DNA of 64,000 bases from DATFRY01 sp035489015 (GTDB lineage Bacteria > Myxococcota_A > Polyangia > Haliangiales > Haliangiaceae), in the NCBI GenBank assembly GCA_035489015.1, contig DATHKR010000103.1:28034-92033 (forward strand), in the 5' to 3' direction. How positions within the stretch are numbered: the stretch's first letter is position 1; the number at the start of each line of letters is the position of its first letter. Positions 34,594 to 44,887 of the stretch are shown here, in pieces. Below the pieces are notes generated by a model. The model was given only the letters and a program-made list of their open reading frames with translations. It ran no database searches and was not told the DNA's origin. The translations under genes were made by a program, and so were the position numbers.

Positions 34594-35502
34594 ATGGTAG
34601 AGACCCGGGCTCAGGCCCTACGCCCTCCCAGCGCGGTGATGATGACCAGTCAAGTGCGCCAGTTTCTTGAGCAGGTGAGCGCGCGATCGCCGGTCGGCAT
34701 GGCGGTGGCGCGGCGGGTCAGCCGGACCGTGCGGCGCTGGTGGCGCCATCAGCGAACCTCGGGCTACGTGCTCTCGTATCCGGGCAGCGGCCGCACCTGG
34801 CTCACCGTCCTCATCGGCAAGGCGCTCATCGATCAGCATCGCCTCGAAGGGATGAACCCGGCCGCGATCACCGACCTGGCCGACCTCCGCCGCGGCGTCC
34901 CCCGCATCGAGGTGCGCCACGACGACAGCCCGCAGCTCCGCCGCCCCGACGAGGTCGAGCGCGACAAGAGCCGCTACGCCCGCAAGTCGGTCGTGCTCCT
35001 GGTCCGCGATCCGCGCGACGCGATCATCTCCTACTTCTTCGAGGCGTCGAAGCGGCGCGGCCGGTTCGAGGGCAGCGCCGGCCAGTTCCTCCGCCACCCG
35101 GTCGGCGGGCTCGACACGCTCATCACCTACTACAACGTGTGGGCCGAGCACCGCGAGGTGCCGCGCCGCTTCTGCCTGGTCCGCTACGAAGACCTCCACC
35201 GCGAGCCGGTCGATCAGCTCGGCCGGGTGATGAGCGCATTCGGCCAGTCGCCGTCGCACGCCATCCTCGAGGGCGCGGTCGAGTTCTCGCGGTTCGAGAA
35301 CATGCGCAAGATGGAGGCGAAGGGCTTCGCCCGGCCCGAGCTCGACCGGCGCGATCCGGCCGACGTCGAGTCGTTCAAGACCCGCAAGGGCAAGGTCGGC
35401 GGCTACCGCGAGTACCTGTCGCCCGAGGACGTCGACTACCTGAATGCGCGCATCGCCGAGCGGCTGTCGCCGTACTACGCCGATTACCTGACCCCGAAGT
35501 GA
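34594..35502 (+). CDS. PAPS-dependent sulfotransferase (second copy)
   Basis: A 302-residue sulfotransferase and close paralogue of the enzyme at 31514-32395. The PAPS loop is SYPGSGRTWLT, the 3'-phosphate motif LVRDPRDAIISYFFE, and the C-terminal SFKTRKGKVGGYREYLS is identical in both copies. The ATG at 34594 is preceded by GGAAGGAAC. Its last bases overlap the start of the flippase gene (GTGA), so enzyme and exporter are translationally coupled. This argues that the sulfated product, or the polymer it belongs to, is the flippase substrate; the chemical identity is unknown. Confidence 0.92.
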   Translation: MVETRAQALRPPSAVMMTSQVRQFLEQVSARSPVGMAVARRVSRTVRRWWRHQRTSGYVLSYPGSGRTWLTVLIGKALIDQHRLEGMNPAAITDLADLRRGVPRIEVRHDDSPQLRRPDEVERDKSRYARKSVVLLVRDPRDAIISYFFEASKRRGRFEGSAGQFLRHPVGGLDTLITYYNVWAEHREVPRRFCLVRYEDLHREPVDQLGRVMSAFGQSPSHAILEGAVEFSRFENMRKMEAKGFARPELDRRDPADVESFKTRKGKVGGYREYLSPEDVDYLNARIAERLSPYYADYLTPK

Positions 35503-37109
35503 GCGAGGGCGCGGCCCAGACGCCGCCGGCCAAGGGGCTGGGCAAGCGGACCCTCGAAGGCATCACCTGGACGCTGGTCGGCCAGGTCGGGTCGAACGCG
35601 CTGCGCATCGCGGTGCTGGCCATCCTCGGCCGCCTGCTGGCCCCGGCCGAGTTCGGCCAGGTCGCCGCCGGGCTCACCGTCATCGCGCTGGCCCTCGCGC
35701 TCAAGAACGTTGGCGTCGGCCTCGCTCTGGTCCAGCGCCGCGAGATCGACGACGGCCACGTCGAGGCGGCGTTCGGCTTCTCGCTCCTGTTCGCGCTCGC
35801 GCTGGCCGGCGCCACCTTCGCCTGCGCGCCGCTCATCGCGGACCTCTACGACATCCCGGAGTCGGCCTCGCTCCTTCGCGCGCTCAGCGTCATGTTCCTC
35901 CTGCGCGGGATCGCGTCGACGTCGTCATTCCTGTGCCAGCGCGACATGAGCTTCCGCGCGCTCGCGACCATCGACTTCGCCGGCTACGCGGCCGGCTCGG
36001 TGACCAGCGTGGTGCTCGCCTTCCTCGGGGTCGGCGCGTGGTCGCTGGTGATCGGGTACCTGGTCGAGGCCGCGATCGGCAGCGCCGCGCTGCTCTACGT
36101 CCGTCCGCCGCCGCTCCGCTTTCGCATCCGCTGGCACTCGCTGCGCGATCTGCTCGGCTTCGGCGGCGGGCAGACCGCGGCCGGCATCGCCAACTACTTC
36201 GCCAACCAGGGCGACTACGTCGTGGTCGGCCGCTACCTCGACGCGGCCGCGCTCGGCTTCTACACCCGCGCCTACGAGCTCATCCGCTACCCGTCGCTCA
36301 TCTTCAACAACGTGTTCGGCACGGTGTTCTTCTCGTCGTTCTCGAAGCTGCAGGACGACCCGGACCGGCTCGGCGTGGCCTTCCGCCGGGTGCTGTTCGT
36401 CAACGCGGTGCTCCTCCTGCCGGCCAGCGCCGGGGTGATCGTGCTGGCGCCCGAGGCGATCCGCCTCATCATGGGGCCGGGCTGGGACACCGCCGTCCTG
36501 CCGTTCCAGATCATGGCGGTCAGCATGTTGTTCCGCACCAGCTACAAGGCGGGCGGCATCGTGGCGCGCTCGTCCGGCGACGTGTTCCGCATCGCCAGCT
36601 GGCAGGCAGTCTACGCGGTCGTGGTGGTCGGCGGCGCGCTCCTGACCGTGCGCTGGGGCATCACCGGCGTGTCGTGCACCACCGCGCTGGCGGTGATCAT
36701 CCACTTCTTCGCGCTGTCGCGCCTGGCGCTGCGCCGCATCTCGCTCGGCTGGGGCGCGCTCCTGGCCGCCCACGTGCCGGGTCTCATCGCGGCCGGCCTG
36801 GCCGTGGCCGGCGCGGCGCCGGTCGCGCATCTCCTCCGCCAGCACGGGGCCAGCGCGATCACCGTGGCGGTGGCCGGCACCGTCGCGGGCAGCATCGGTC
36901 CGGTGGGGTTCTTCCTCCTCGCCCTGCGCCGCGGCCACCCGGACTGGGTCTGGGTGTGGCAGACGGTGCGCCAGCTCGGCGGCAAGAAGCGGCGCAAGGC
37001 GGAGAAGCGAGCCCGCCGGCTGGCGGAGCAGGCCGCCGCCGGAGAGGCCGGTCCCGGAGCGCCCGGGTCCGCGACGCCCGGCTCCGACCCCGGCCCGCGA
37101 TCGGACTGA
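35499..37109 (+). CDS. Lipopolysaccharide/polysaccharide flippase (Wzx/MOP-type)
   Basis: A 536-residue polytopic protein with about 12-14 membrane segments, starting at a GTG that overlaps the sulfotransferase stop. The N-terminus LEGITWTLVGQVGSNALRIAVLAILGRLLAPAEFG is the hallmark of the polysaccharide-biosynthesis MOP branch (WzxC/RfbX-like), and NYFANQGDYVVVGRYLDAAALGFYTRAYEL is equally typical. A basic, then Ala/Gly/Pro-rich cytoplasmic tail ends the protein. It would flip lipid-linked oligosaccharides across the inner membrane. No glycosyltransferase lies beside it in this window, so the glycan is made by genes elsewhere. Confidence 0.9.
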   Translation: MSEGAAQTPPAKGLGKRTLEGITWTLVGQVGSNALRIAVLAILGRLLAPAEFGQVAAGLTVIALALALKNVGVGLALVQRREIDDGHVEAAFGFSLLFALALAGATFACAPLIADLYDIPESASLLRALSVMFLLRGIASTSSFLCQRDMSFRALATIDFAGYAAGSVTSVVLAFLGVGAWSLVIGYLVEAAIGSAALLYVRPPPLRFRIRWHSLRDLLGFGGGQTAAGIANYFANQGDYVVVGRYLDAAALGFYTRAYELIRYPSLIFNNVFGTVFFSSFSKLQDDPDRLGVAFRRVLFVNAVLLLPASAGVIVLAPEAIRLIMGPGWDTAVLPFQIMAVSMLFRTSYKAGGIVARSSGDVFRIASWQAVYAVVVVGGALLTVRWGITGVSCTTALAVIIHFFALSRLALRRISLGWGALLAAHVPGLIAAGLAVAGAAPVAHLLRQHGASAITVAVAGTVAGSIGPVGFFLLALRRGHPDWVWVWQTVRQLGGKKRRKAEKRARRLAEQAAAGEAGPGAPGSATPGSDPGPRSD

Positions 37110-37111
37110 GG

Positions 37112-40100
37112 TCAGCGAAGGTCGTCCGGATCCTCGAGCCGGGCCAGGTCGAGCGACGCGCCCAGCTCGCGGAACACCACCGCGGCGCGCTCGCGCAGCC
37201 CGGCGGCCTCGGCCGCGCGCCCGGCTCGCTCGTGCCGCTTCGACTCTGCGGCCCAGGTCCGCGCCTCCTCGTACGGCTCGTCGGCGATGAGCCGGTGCGA
37301 CGCGGCGAACAGCTCGTCGACCTCACCCGGGCGGCCGCCGCCCCGGTCCAGAATTCCGGCCAGGAGCCGCATCCCGACCGCCTCGTCGATCGACGATCCG
37401 GACTCGCGCGCCAGCGCCACCGCCTCGCGCGCCTCCCGCTCCGCCCCGGCCGCGTCTCCGCCGCGCAGGGCCAGCTGGGCCAGGGTGCAGCGGGTCTCGC
37501 GCAGGAACCGGGTGTAGCCGACTCGCCCGCTCAGCCGGATCGCCTCGTCCAGCTCGGCCCGCGCGCCGGCGTCGTCGCCCGCGTCGGCCAGGATCACCCC
37601 GAGGTTGTTGTGGGCCAGGGCGCGCTCGGCCAGCCGGCCGGTCCGCGCCGCCAGCGCCAGCGCCTCGCGGGTGTGGGCCGCGGCGGTGTCGAGCTCGCCC
37701 AGCGACGTGTAGTTCGCGCCCAGGTTGATGTGGGCGATGAGCTGCCGTCCGAGGTCGCCCGCCATCTGGGCGATCTCCAGGTGGCGCACGTTGCACCGCA
37801 GGCGATCGCGCCACCGCCCCGCCCGCATGTAGTTCGCGGCCAGCCGGCTGAGCGCCTGGGCCAGCTCCTTCACCTCGCCCTGGGCCTCGAGCAGCGCCAC
37901 CGCCCGCTCGGCCTGCGGGAGCCCGCGCCGGTGATCGCCGATCTCGTAGCCGACCACCCACCCCAGGCTGCCGAGCAGGCGCGCGGCCAGGATCCGCTCC
38001 GACGCGCTGGCGTGCTCCTGCTCGGCCGCGGACCCGAGCAGGGCCAGCCCGGTCTCGAAGCAGGCGACCGCGGCCTGGCTGTCGGAGCGCCCGATCGCCG
38101 CCTCGCCCAGGTGGTGGTAGAGCCGGGCCCGGCCGACCCGGTCCGAGGTCAGCGCCAGCGCGGCCTGGTAGCGCCCGGCCGCCGCCGCGCCGTCGAGCGG
38201 CAAGAGCGCGTCGCCGCACATCTCGGCCAGCACCGGATCGGGCTGGTCGCTCAGCGCCTCGGCCCGGAGCAGCGCCTCGCTCGCCTCGCGGTGGGCGAAC
38301 AGAGACAGCGCGATGACGCCCGCCTCGCGATACGCGTCGCGCGCACCGGCCCGGTCGCCGGCCGCCTCGCGATGCTGGGCCAGGAGCAGGAGCCGGCCCG
38401 GCTCGTGCCGCCCGGGCGCGACGCGCTCGAGGTGGACCGCCATCGCCGCGTGGCCGCGCTGGCGCGAGGCGTCGTCGAGCTGCGCGTACGCGACGTCGCG
38501 GCTGAGCGTGTGGTGGAAGATGTAGTGCTCCTCGCCCGCGCCGGTCGCCCCGGCCGGCGGCGTCATCGTGGCGACGATCTGCCGCCGCTCCAGCTCGTCG
38601 AGCGCCAGGTCGAGCGTCTCGTCGCCGATCGGCGTCGACGCGTCGAGCACCGCGCGAAGCGCCGCCCGGTCGAACTCGCGGCCGATCACCGAGGCGGCGT
38701 GGGCCAGGCGCCGCGCGGTCGCCGGCAGGCGATCCAGGCGGGCCTGGATGACCAGCTCGACCGCGGCGGGCAGGTCGCCGCGCCGGCCGTGCTCGGTCGA
38801 TTCGCCCAGGTGACGGGCGAGCTCCTCGCCGAAGAACGGATTTCCGCCGGCCCGGCTGACCAGCTCGTCGATGCGCACCCCGGGCGCCTCGGGCGCGAGC
38901 CGGCGCGCGATCGCGCGGACCGCGTCGTCGCCCAGCGGCGCCAGCTCGATGCGGAGGTCGACGTCCGCGGCCGACATCCCCGCCGCGCTGGCGTCGTCTT
39001 CGGTCGGGTCGTCCTCGCCGCTCGCGCTGGCCTCGCCGCTCGCGCTGGCCTCGGCGCTCGCGCCCGCCGCCTCACCGTCGACCTCGCCGCGCGTGAACAG
39101 CACGATCGTCACCGGCACGTGGTCGAGCGCGCGGCGAAGCTCGCCCACCACCTCGAGCGAGGCCTGGTCCGCCCACTGCACGTCGTCCAGGGTCAAGACC
39201 ACCGGCCGCACCGACGCGCGCGCCTCGAGCCAGCTGCGCGCCGCCGCGAACGCCGCCGCCCGCCCGCCCAGCGCGCTGCCTGCCGCCGCCGCCTCGAACC
39301 ACGCGGTCGACGCGCTGCGCAGGAGGCCGAACGGATCGCGCTCGCCCAGCGCGCCGGCCCGCGCGCGCAGCCAGTCGATGTCGCGCCGCTCCGCGACCTG
39401 CCGCTCCAGCTCCAGCCGCAGCCGGCTCTTGCCCGACCCGGGCGGGCCGATCACCAGCGCGACCCGCGGCGACCGCTCCTCGCACGCCTGCCGGATGAGG
39501 TCGGCCAGCTGGCCCAGCTCCGCCTCGCGCCCGTAGAGCGGCGGCAGGTCGTAGCGCTCGGCGCGGGCCAGCAGCCCCGGCACCACCAGGCGGCCGTCGC
39601 CGGGCGCGTCGCTGGTCCCGAACCGGCCGACGAAGTGGCGCGAGGTCGCCTGGGTGGCCAGCACCTGGCCGGGCAGGGCGGCCCGGGCCAGCACGCGCGC
39701 CCGGGTCAGCGCGTCGCCGCGCGCGCGCAGCCCGCCCGGCTGCCACGACAGCTCGACTCGCCCGGTGTGGAGCCCGGCCCGCCCGCCGCCGCACTGCTCG
39801 ACCAGCGCGAACGCGGCCCTCGCCGCCCGCACCACGTCGTCGCCGAGCGCGCGCGGCGCCCCGAAGATCGCCATCAGCTCGCCCGCGCCGCTCGCCACCA
39901 GGTGGCCGCCGTGGTCGCGCACGGTCCGCTCGAGCTGGTCGAGGTTGGCCGGCTCGGTCACGCGAGTGCTCGACTCGGTCATCGCCGGATCGGCGGCCGC
40001 GCCGCTGTCCGGCTCGCGCTCGCCGGCGAAGAACAGCTGCAGCGCGGTCGCCACCCGCGGCTGGGTGCGCTCGCCGTCGCCGGCCCCGATCGGCGCGGTC

Positions 40101-41113
40101 GGCACCTCGCTGTCGACCAGGGTCGGTCCGCCGAGCTCGCTGCCGGACGGGCGCGGCAGGCCGAGCTCCTCCTCCGACGCGCCGCGCGCGGCCAGGGCCA
40201 GCGCCTCGGCGAAGCGATCGGCCGTCTCCGGGCGCGAGCCGGGCCACCCGTCGAGCGCGCGAGCCAGCACCCGGTCGAGCCCGGGCCGGCACGACGCCGG
40301 CGCCGACTCCTCGCCGAGCGGCGGCAGCGGCGGGACCGCGCGGGCCCGCTCCATCGCCTCGCGCAGCCCGGCGGTGCGGAACGGCGCCCGCCCGGCCAGG
40401 AGCTCGTAGGCGACCAGCCCGCACGCGTACACGTCGGCGCGCGGCCCGCCGGCCTCGCCGCGCAGGATCTCCGGCGCGATGTAGTGCGGCGTGCCAGCCA
40501 CCATGCGCCGGCCGCGCCGCACGTCGAACGGGCTGGCCACGCCGAAGTCGCTCAGCACCGCGCGGTCCGGCTCGACGATGAGGTTCTCCGGCTTGACGTC
40601 GCCGTGCACGATGCCGACCCGGTGGGCGGCGGACAGCGCGGCGCACAGCTGCACCACCAGGTCGATCTTGCGGCTGAGCGCGAGCGGCGGCTCGTCGCCG
40701 GCGTCGATCGAGCGCAGGAGGTCGCGCAGGGTCCGCCCGCCGAGCAGCTCCATGGTGACGAACAGCTGATCTCCGTGCTGGCCGAGGTCGTGCACGCGGC
40801 ACACGTTGGGGTGCGAGACGCGCCGGGCCAGCCGGACCTCGGTGCGCAGGCGCTGCCGGTAGTCCGGGTCGCCCGACAGCTGCGGGTGGAGGAGCTTGAG
40901 CGCGACCGGCTCGTCCAGCTCTCGATCGAGCACCTCGTACACCGCGCCCATCCCGCCCTCGCCGAGCGGCCGCACCACCTCGTAGCGCGACGCCAGGACC
41001 TCGCCGGGCTCGACCGCCGGGCGGACCGCGGCGGGCGCCGTGCGGGGCCCCGCCGGCGGCTCGTCTTGCCTCCCCGGCGTCACACCGAGAGCTTCGCACA
41101 TGGCGCGCTGCAT
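37112..41113 (-). CDS. Ser/Thr protein kinase with cyclase-like, AAA ATPase and TPR domains
   Basis: A 1,333-residue signalling protein. The kinase domain (about residues 40-300) has LGEGGMGAVY, catalytic loop HGDVKPENL (His170, Gly instead of Arg) and SDFGVA in place of DFG context. Next is a class III cyclase-like segment (about 420-530) that lacks the usual first metal-binding Asp region and is probably a pseudo-cyclase. A STAND/AAA-type ATPase follows (Walker A GPPGSGKSR at 556-564, LTLDDVQWAD), then TPR repeats to the end. An acidic Ser-Ala-Gly stretch interrupts the ATPase near residues 690-715. The ATG at 41113 has GGAGAG six bases upstream. Divergent from cmk. Target and signal unknown; this layout is typical of myxobacteria. 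Confidence 0.92.
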   Translation of the reverse strand: MQRAMCEALGVTPGRQDEPPAGPRTAPAAVRPAVEPGEVLASRYEVVRPLGEGGMGAVYEVLDRELDEPVALKLLHPQLSGDPDYRQRLRTEVRLARRVSHPNVCRVHDLGQHGDQLFVTMELLGGRTLRDLLRSIDAGDEPPLALSRKIDLVVQLCAALSAAHRVGIVHGDVKPENLIVEPDRAVLSDFGVASPFDVRRGRRMVAGTPHYIAPEILRGEAGGPRADVYACGLVAYELLAGRAPFRTAGLREAMERARAVPPLPPLGEESAPASCRPGLDRVLARALDGWPGSRPETADRFAEALALAARGASEEELGLPRPSGSELGGPTLVDSEVPTAPIGAGDGERTQPRVATALQLFFAGEREPDSGAAADPAMTESSTRVTEPANLDQLERTVRDHGGHLVASGAGELMAIFGAPRALGDDVVRAARAAFALVEQCGGGRAGLHTGRVELSWQPGGLRARGDALTRARVLARAALPGQVLATQATSRHFVGRFGTSDAPGDGRLVVPGLLARAERYDLPPLYGREAELGQLADLIRQACEERSPRVALVIGPPGSGKSRLRLELERQVAERRDIDWLRARAGALGERDPFGLLRSASTAWFEAAAAGSALGGRAAAFAAARSWLEARASVRPVVLTLDDVQWADQASLEVVGELRRALDHVPVTIVLFTRGEVDGEAAGASAEASASGEASASGEDDPTEDDASAAGMSAADVDLRIELAPLGDDAVRAIARRLAPEAPGVRIDELVSRAGGNPFFGEELARHLGESTEHGRRGDLPAAVELVIQARLDRLPATARRLAHAASVIGREFDRAALRAVLDASTPIGDETLDLALDELERRQIVATMTPPAGATGAGEEHYIFHHTLSRDVAYAQLDDASRQRGHAAMAVHLERVAPGRHEPGRLLLLAQHREAAGDRAGARDAYREAGVIALSLFAHREASEALLRAEALSDQPDPVLAEMCGDALLPLDGAAAAGRYQAALALTSDRVGRARLYHHLGEAAIGRSDSQAAVACFETGLALLGSAAEQEHASASERILAARLLGSLGWVVGYEIGDHRRGLPQAERAVALLEAQGEVKELAQALSRLAANYMRAGRWRDRLRCNVRHLEIAQMAGDLGRQLIAHINLGANYTSLGELDTAAAHTREALALAARTGRLAERALAHNNLGVILADAGDDAGARAELDEAIRLSGRVGYTRFLRETRCTLAQLALRGGDAAGAEREAREAVALARESGSSIDEAVGMRLLAGILDRGGGRPGEVDELFAASHRLIADEPYEEARTWAAESKRHERAGRAAEAAGLRERAAVVFRELGASLDLARLEDPDDLR

Positions 41114-41175
41114 GCGCCGCTCTCCGACGACCACCGCGGCACGAGGACGACTCGTTGTGGTATGGAAACTTGCCG

Positions 41176-41877
41176 ATGGACGCCGCGCGACCGAGCTCCC
41201 GACCCATCGTGGTGACGATCGACGGCCCGGCCGGGGCCGGCAAGTCGACCGTGGCCAAGCGGCTGACCTCGATGCTCGGCTACCGCCTGCTCGACACCGG
41301 CGCGCTCTACCGATCGATCGCGTTCCTCGCCCGCCGCGCCGGCACCGGCTGGGACGACGAGCGGGCGCTGGCCGCGCTCGCCGCCGAGCTCGACGTCGAG
41401 TTTCAGCTCGACGGCATGACCAACCGGGTGTTCGTGGGCGGCGAGGATCTGAGCGGTGCGATCCGGACCCCCGAGGTATCGGAGGGCTCGTCGATCGTGT
41501 CGGCGCTGCCCGGGGTGCGGGGCGCGCTGCTCGGCCTCCAGCGCCGCCTGGCCGGGGAGGGCGGGGTGGTGGCCGAGGGCCGCGACGCCGGGACCGTCGT
41601 GTTTCCGTCGGCGCAGGCCAAGTTCTTCTTGACCGCCTCCGACGAGGTGCGGGCCCGCCGGCGGCAGGATGAGCTGGCCGCCGCCGGGGTCGCCGCGGAC
41701 CTGGCCAGGACCCAGGAAGAGATGATCCGGCGCGATCGGCGCGACGTGACGCGAGCGGTCTCTCCCCTCCTATGTGCTCCGGATGCGGTGGTCGTGGATT
41801 CCTCCGCACTTACCCTCGATGACGTCGTGAACCGCATGTTGGAAGTCGTCAGGCGACGTGAGCTAGACCCTGGCTAG
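41176..41877 (+). CDS. cmk: Cytidylate kinase
   Basis: A 233-residue (d)CMP kinase that phosphorylates CMP and dCMP with ATP for nucleotide synthesis. Motifs present are the P-loop DGPAGAGKST, YRLLDTGALYRSIA, EGRDAGTVVFPSAQ (usually EGRDIGT), and the CMP-binding RRRQDELAAAGVAAD region. The ATG at 41176 fits the conserved start; a GTG at 41155 is less likely. The next gene is rpsA, the widely conserved cmk-rpsA order. The gap of 87 bases carries a strong promoter for rpsA. Confidence 0.95.
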   Translation: MDAARPSSRPIVVTIDGPAGAGKSTVAKRLTSMLGYRLLDTGALYRSIAFLARRAGTGWDDERALAALAAELDVEFQLDGMTNRVFVGGEDLSGAIRTPEVSEGSSIVSALPGVRGALLGLQRRLAGEGGVVAEGRDAGTVVFPSAQAKFFLTASDEVRARRRQDELAAAGVAADLARTQEEMIRRDRRDVTRAVSPLLCAPDAVVVDSSALTLDDVVNRMLEVVRRRELDPG

Positions 41878-41900
41878 CAGCCGGGAATCCTCAGATTTGG

Positions 41901-41930
41901 TTGACAAAAGGGGGCTCCGAGGGGTACCTG
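41901..41930 (+). promoter_or_regulatory. Sigma-70-type promoter of rpsA
   Basis: A consensus -35 TTGACA (41901-41906) and -10-like TACCTG (41925-41930) are separated by 18 bases, in the short gap between cmk and rpsA. The start of transcription would be near 41937, giving a leader of about 28 bases that contains the AAAGGAG ribosome-binding site at 41944-41950. Confidence 0.6.
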
Positions 41931-41964
41931 TCTGGACCCGCCGAAAGGAGCTGGAAGCTTGCAT

Positions 41965-43743
<1,779 letters not shown>

Positions 43744-43852
43744 TCGCGGCTCCGGCCGCGAGGCGCGCGGCCGCTGGATCGCTCGGGTGATCCGGTCGGC
43801 CGCCGCCGAACAGTGACCGCCGGCCTGGCCCGGCTTGGTCCATCATCGCGGC

Positions 43853-44479
43853 ATGTACACGCCGCGGCTCTTTCGCGAGAGCGACCGCGTCCGGTTGCGG
43901 GCGCTGGTCGATGCGAACCCATTCGCCACGGTCATCGCCGTCGAGGACGGCGGTGGCGCCGCGGCGATGGAGATCGCCCACCTGCCGTGCCTGGTCGATG
44001 ACCGGCTGGCCCGGGTGCGGCTGCACGTCGCGCGCGGCAACCGCCTGGCCGAGCTGGCCGCTGCCGGGGCGCGGCTGACCGCCGTCTTCCACGGCCCCCA
44101 CTGCTACGTGACGCCGCGCTGGTACCGCGACCCGGCCCGCCAGGTGCCGACCTGGAACTACGCGGTCGTCCACGCCAGCGGGCCGGCGCGGGTGATGGAC
44201 GCGAGCGAGCTCCGCGCCCTGGTCACCGAGCTGGCGGCCAGGTTCGAGGCCGGCGCGCCGGCCCCGTGGCGGCCCGAGGACTCGGCGCCCGGGACCATCG
44301 ACGGCCTCCTCGGCGGCATCACCGGCATCGGCATCGACATCGACCGGCTCGAGGGCAAGTTCAAGCTCAGTCAGAACCGCGCGCCCGACGACCGCGCCGG
44401 CGTCCGCCGCGGCCTGGCCGAGCGAGGCGCCCCGGGCGACGCGGACGTCCTCGACCTCATGCGCGTCGACGGCGACTGA
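43853..44479 (+). CDS. PaiB-like FMN-binding negative regulator family protein
   Basis: A 208-residue protein with the signature of the PaiB family: MYTPRLFRESDRVRLRALVDANPFATV at the start and YVTPRWYRDPARQVPTWNY in the middle. These proteins have the split-barrel flavin-binding fold; PaiB in Bacillus acts as a negative regulator of sporulation and protease genes, and many homologues are probably flavin reductase-like enzymes. The ATG at 43853 matches the conserved start. It stands alone between rpsA and a convergent zinc-ribbon gene. Confidence 0.9.
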   Translation: MYTPRLFRESDRVRLRALVDANPFATVIAVEDGGGAAAMEIAHLPCLVDDRLARVRLHVARGNRLAELAAAGARLTAVFHGPHCYVTPRWYRDPARQVPTWNYAVVHASGPARVMDASELRALVTELAARFEAGAPAPWRPEDSAPGTIDGLLGGITGIGIDIDRLEGKFKLSQNRAPDDRAGVRRGLAERGAPGDADVLDLMRVDGD

Positions 44480-44509
44480 CGCGCGGGCCCGAGGTCGCGA
44501 TCTCCGCGG

Positions 44510-44887
44510 CTAGGCGTCGCGCAGCGCGGCGACGAAGGCGCGCAGCTCGCCGGCGTCGAACCACATGCCGTGGGCGGGGCAGAGGTCGACCGTGACGCGC
44601 GCGCGGGAAAGCGACTCGCGCTTCATCGGGCGGACGCAGCGCGGACACAGCCGCGGGTGCACCAGCATGGTCGGCTCGGGCCGGAAGGTACCGGTGTCGG
44701 CCAGGCTGACCGTCTCGAGCTCCTCGTCGCTCGCGACCAGGAACCGGGTCACCGACTCGTGCGCCAGCCACATGCCGCGACACGGCGCGCACCCAAGCAC
44801 CCGCAGCTGGCCGGCGCTCCTCTGATCGAGGAACGCGCGGCAGCGGGGGCAGCCGAGCTGCGGCGTGGCGCGGTAGGGCGAGCTCAT
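44510..44887 (-). CDS. Double zinc-ribbon (zf-TFIIB) protein
   Basis: A 125-residue protein with two zf-TFIIB-like ribbons. The first is CPRC ... CAPCRGMWL; the second is CPRC ... CPAHGMWFDAGEL, with the last Cys replaced by His. Both end in the family phrase G-M-W-(L/F) followed by an acidic helix start. The function of this family is unknown. The start overlaps the amidohydrolase stop by four bases (ATGA), so it is translated from the same mRNA. Confidence 0.85.
   Translation of the reverse strand: MSSPYRATPQLGCPRCRAFLDQRSAGQLRVLGCAPCRGMWLAHESVTRFLVASDEELETVSLADTGTFRPEPTMLVHPRLCPRCVRPMKRESLSRARVTVDLCPAHGMWFDAGELRAFVAALRDA

Noticed and set aside
35933..41215. Long plus-strand frames opposite the 37112-41113 kinase
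   Set aside because: Overlaps the flippase end and the antisense of a well-supported kinase; only Arg/Ala/Pro-rich shadow sequence.
43744..43800. Terminator after rpsA
   Set aside because: The GCGGC...GCCGC dyad is present but there is no T-tract, so termination cannot be claimed.
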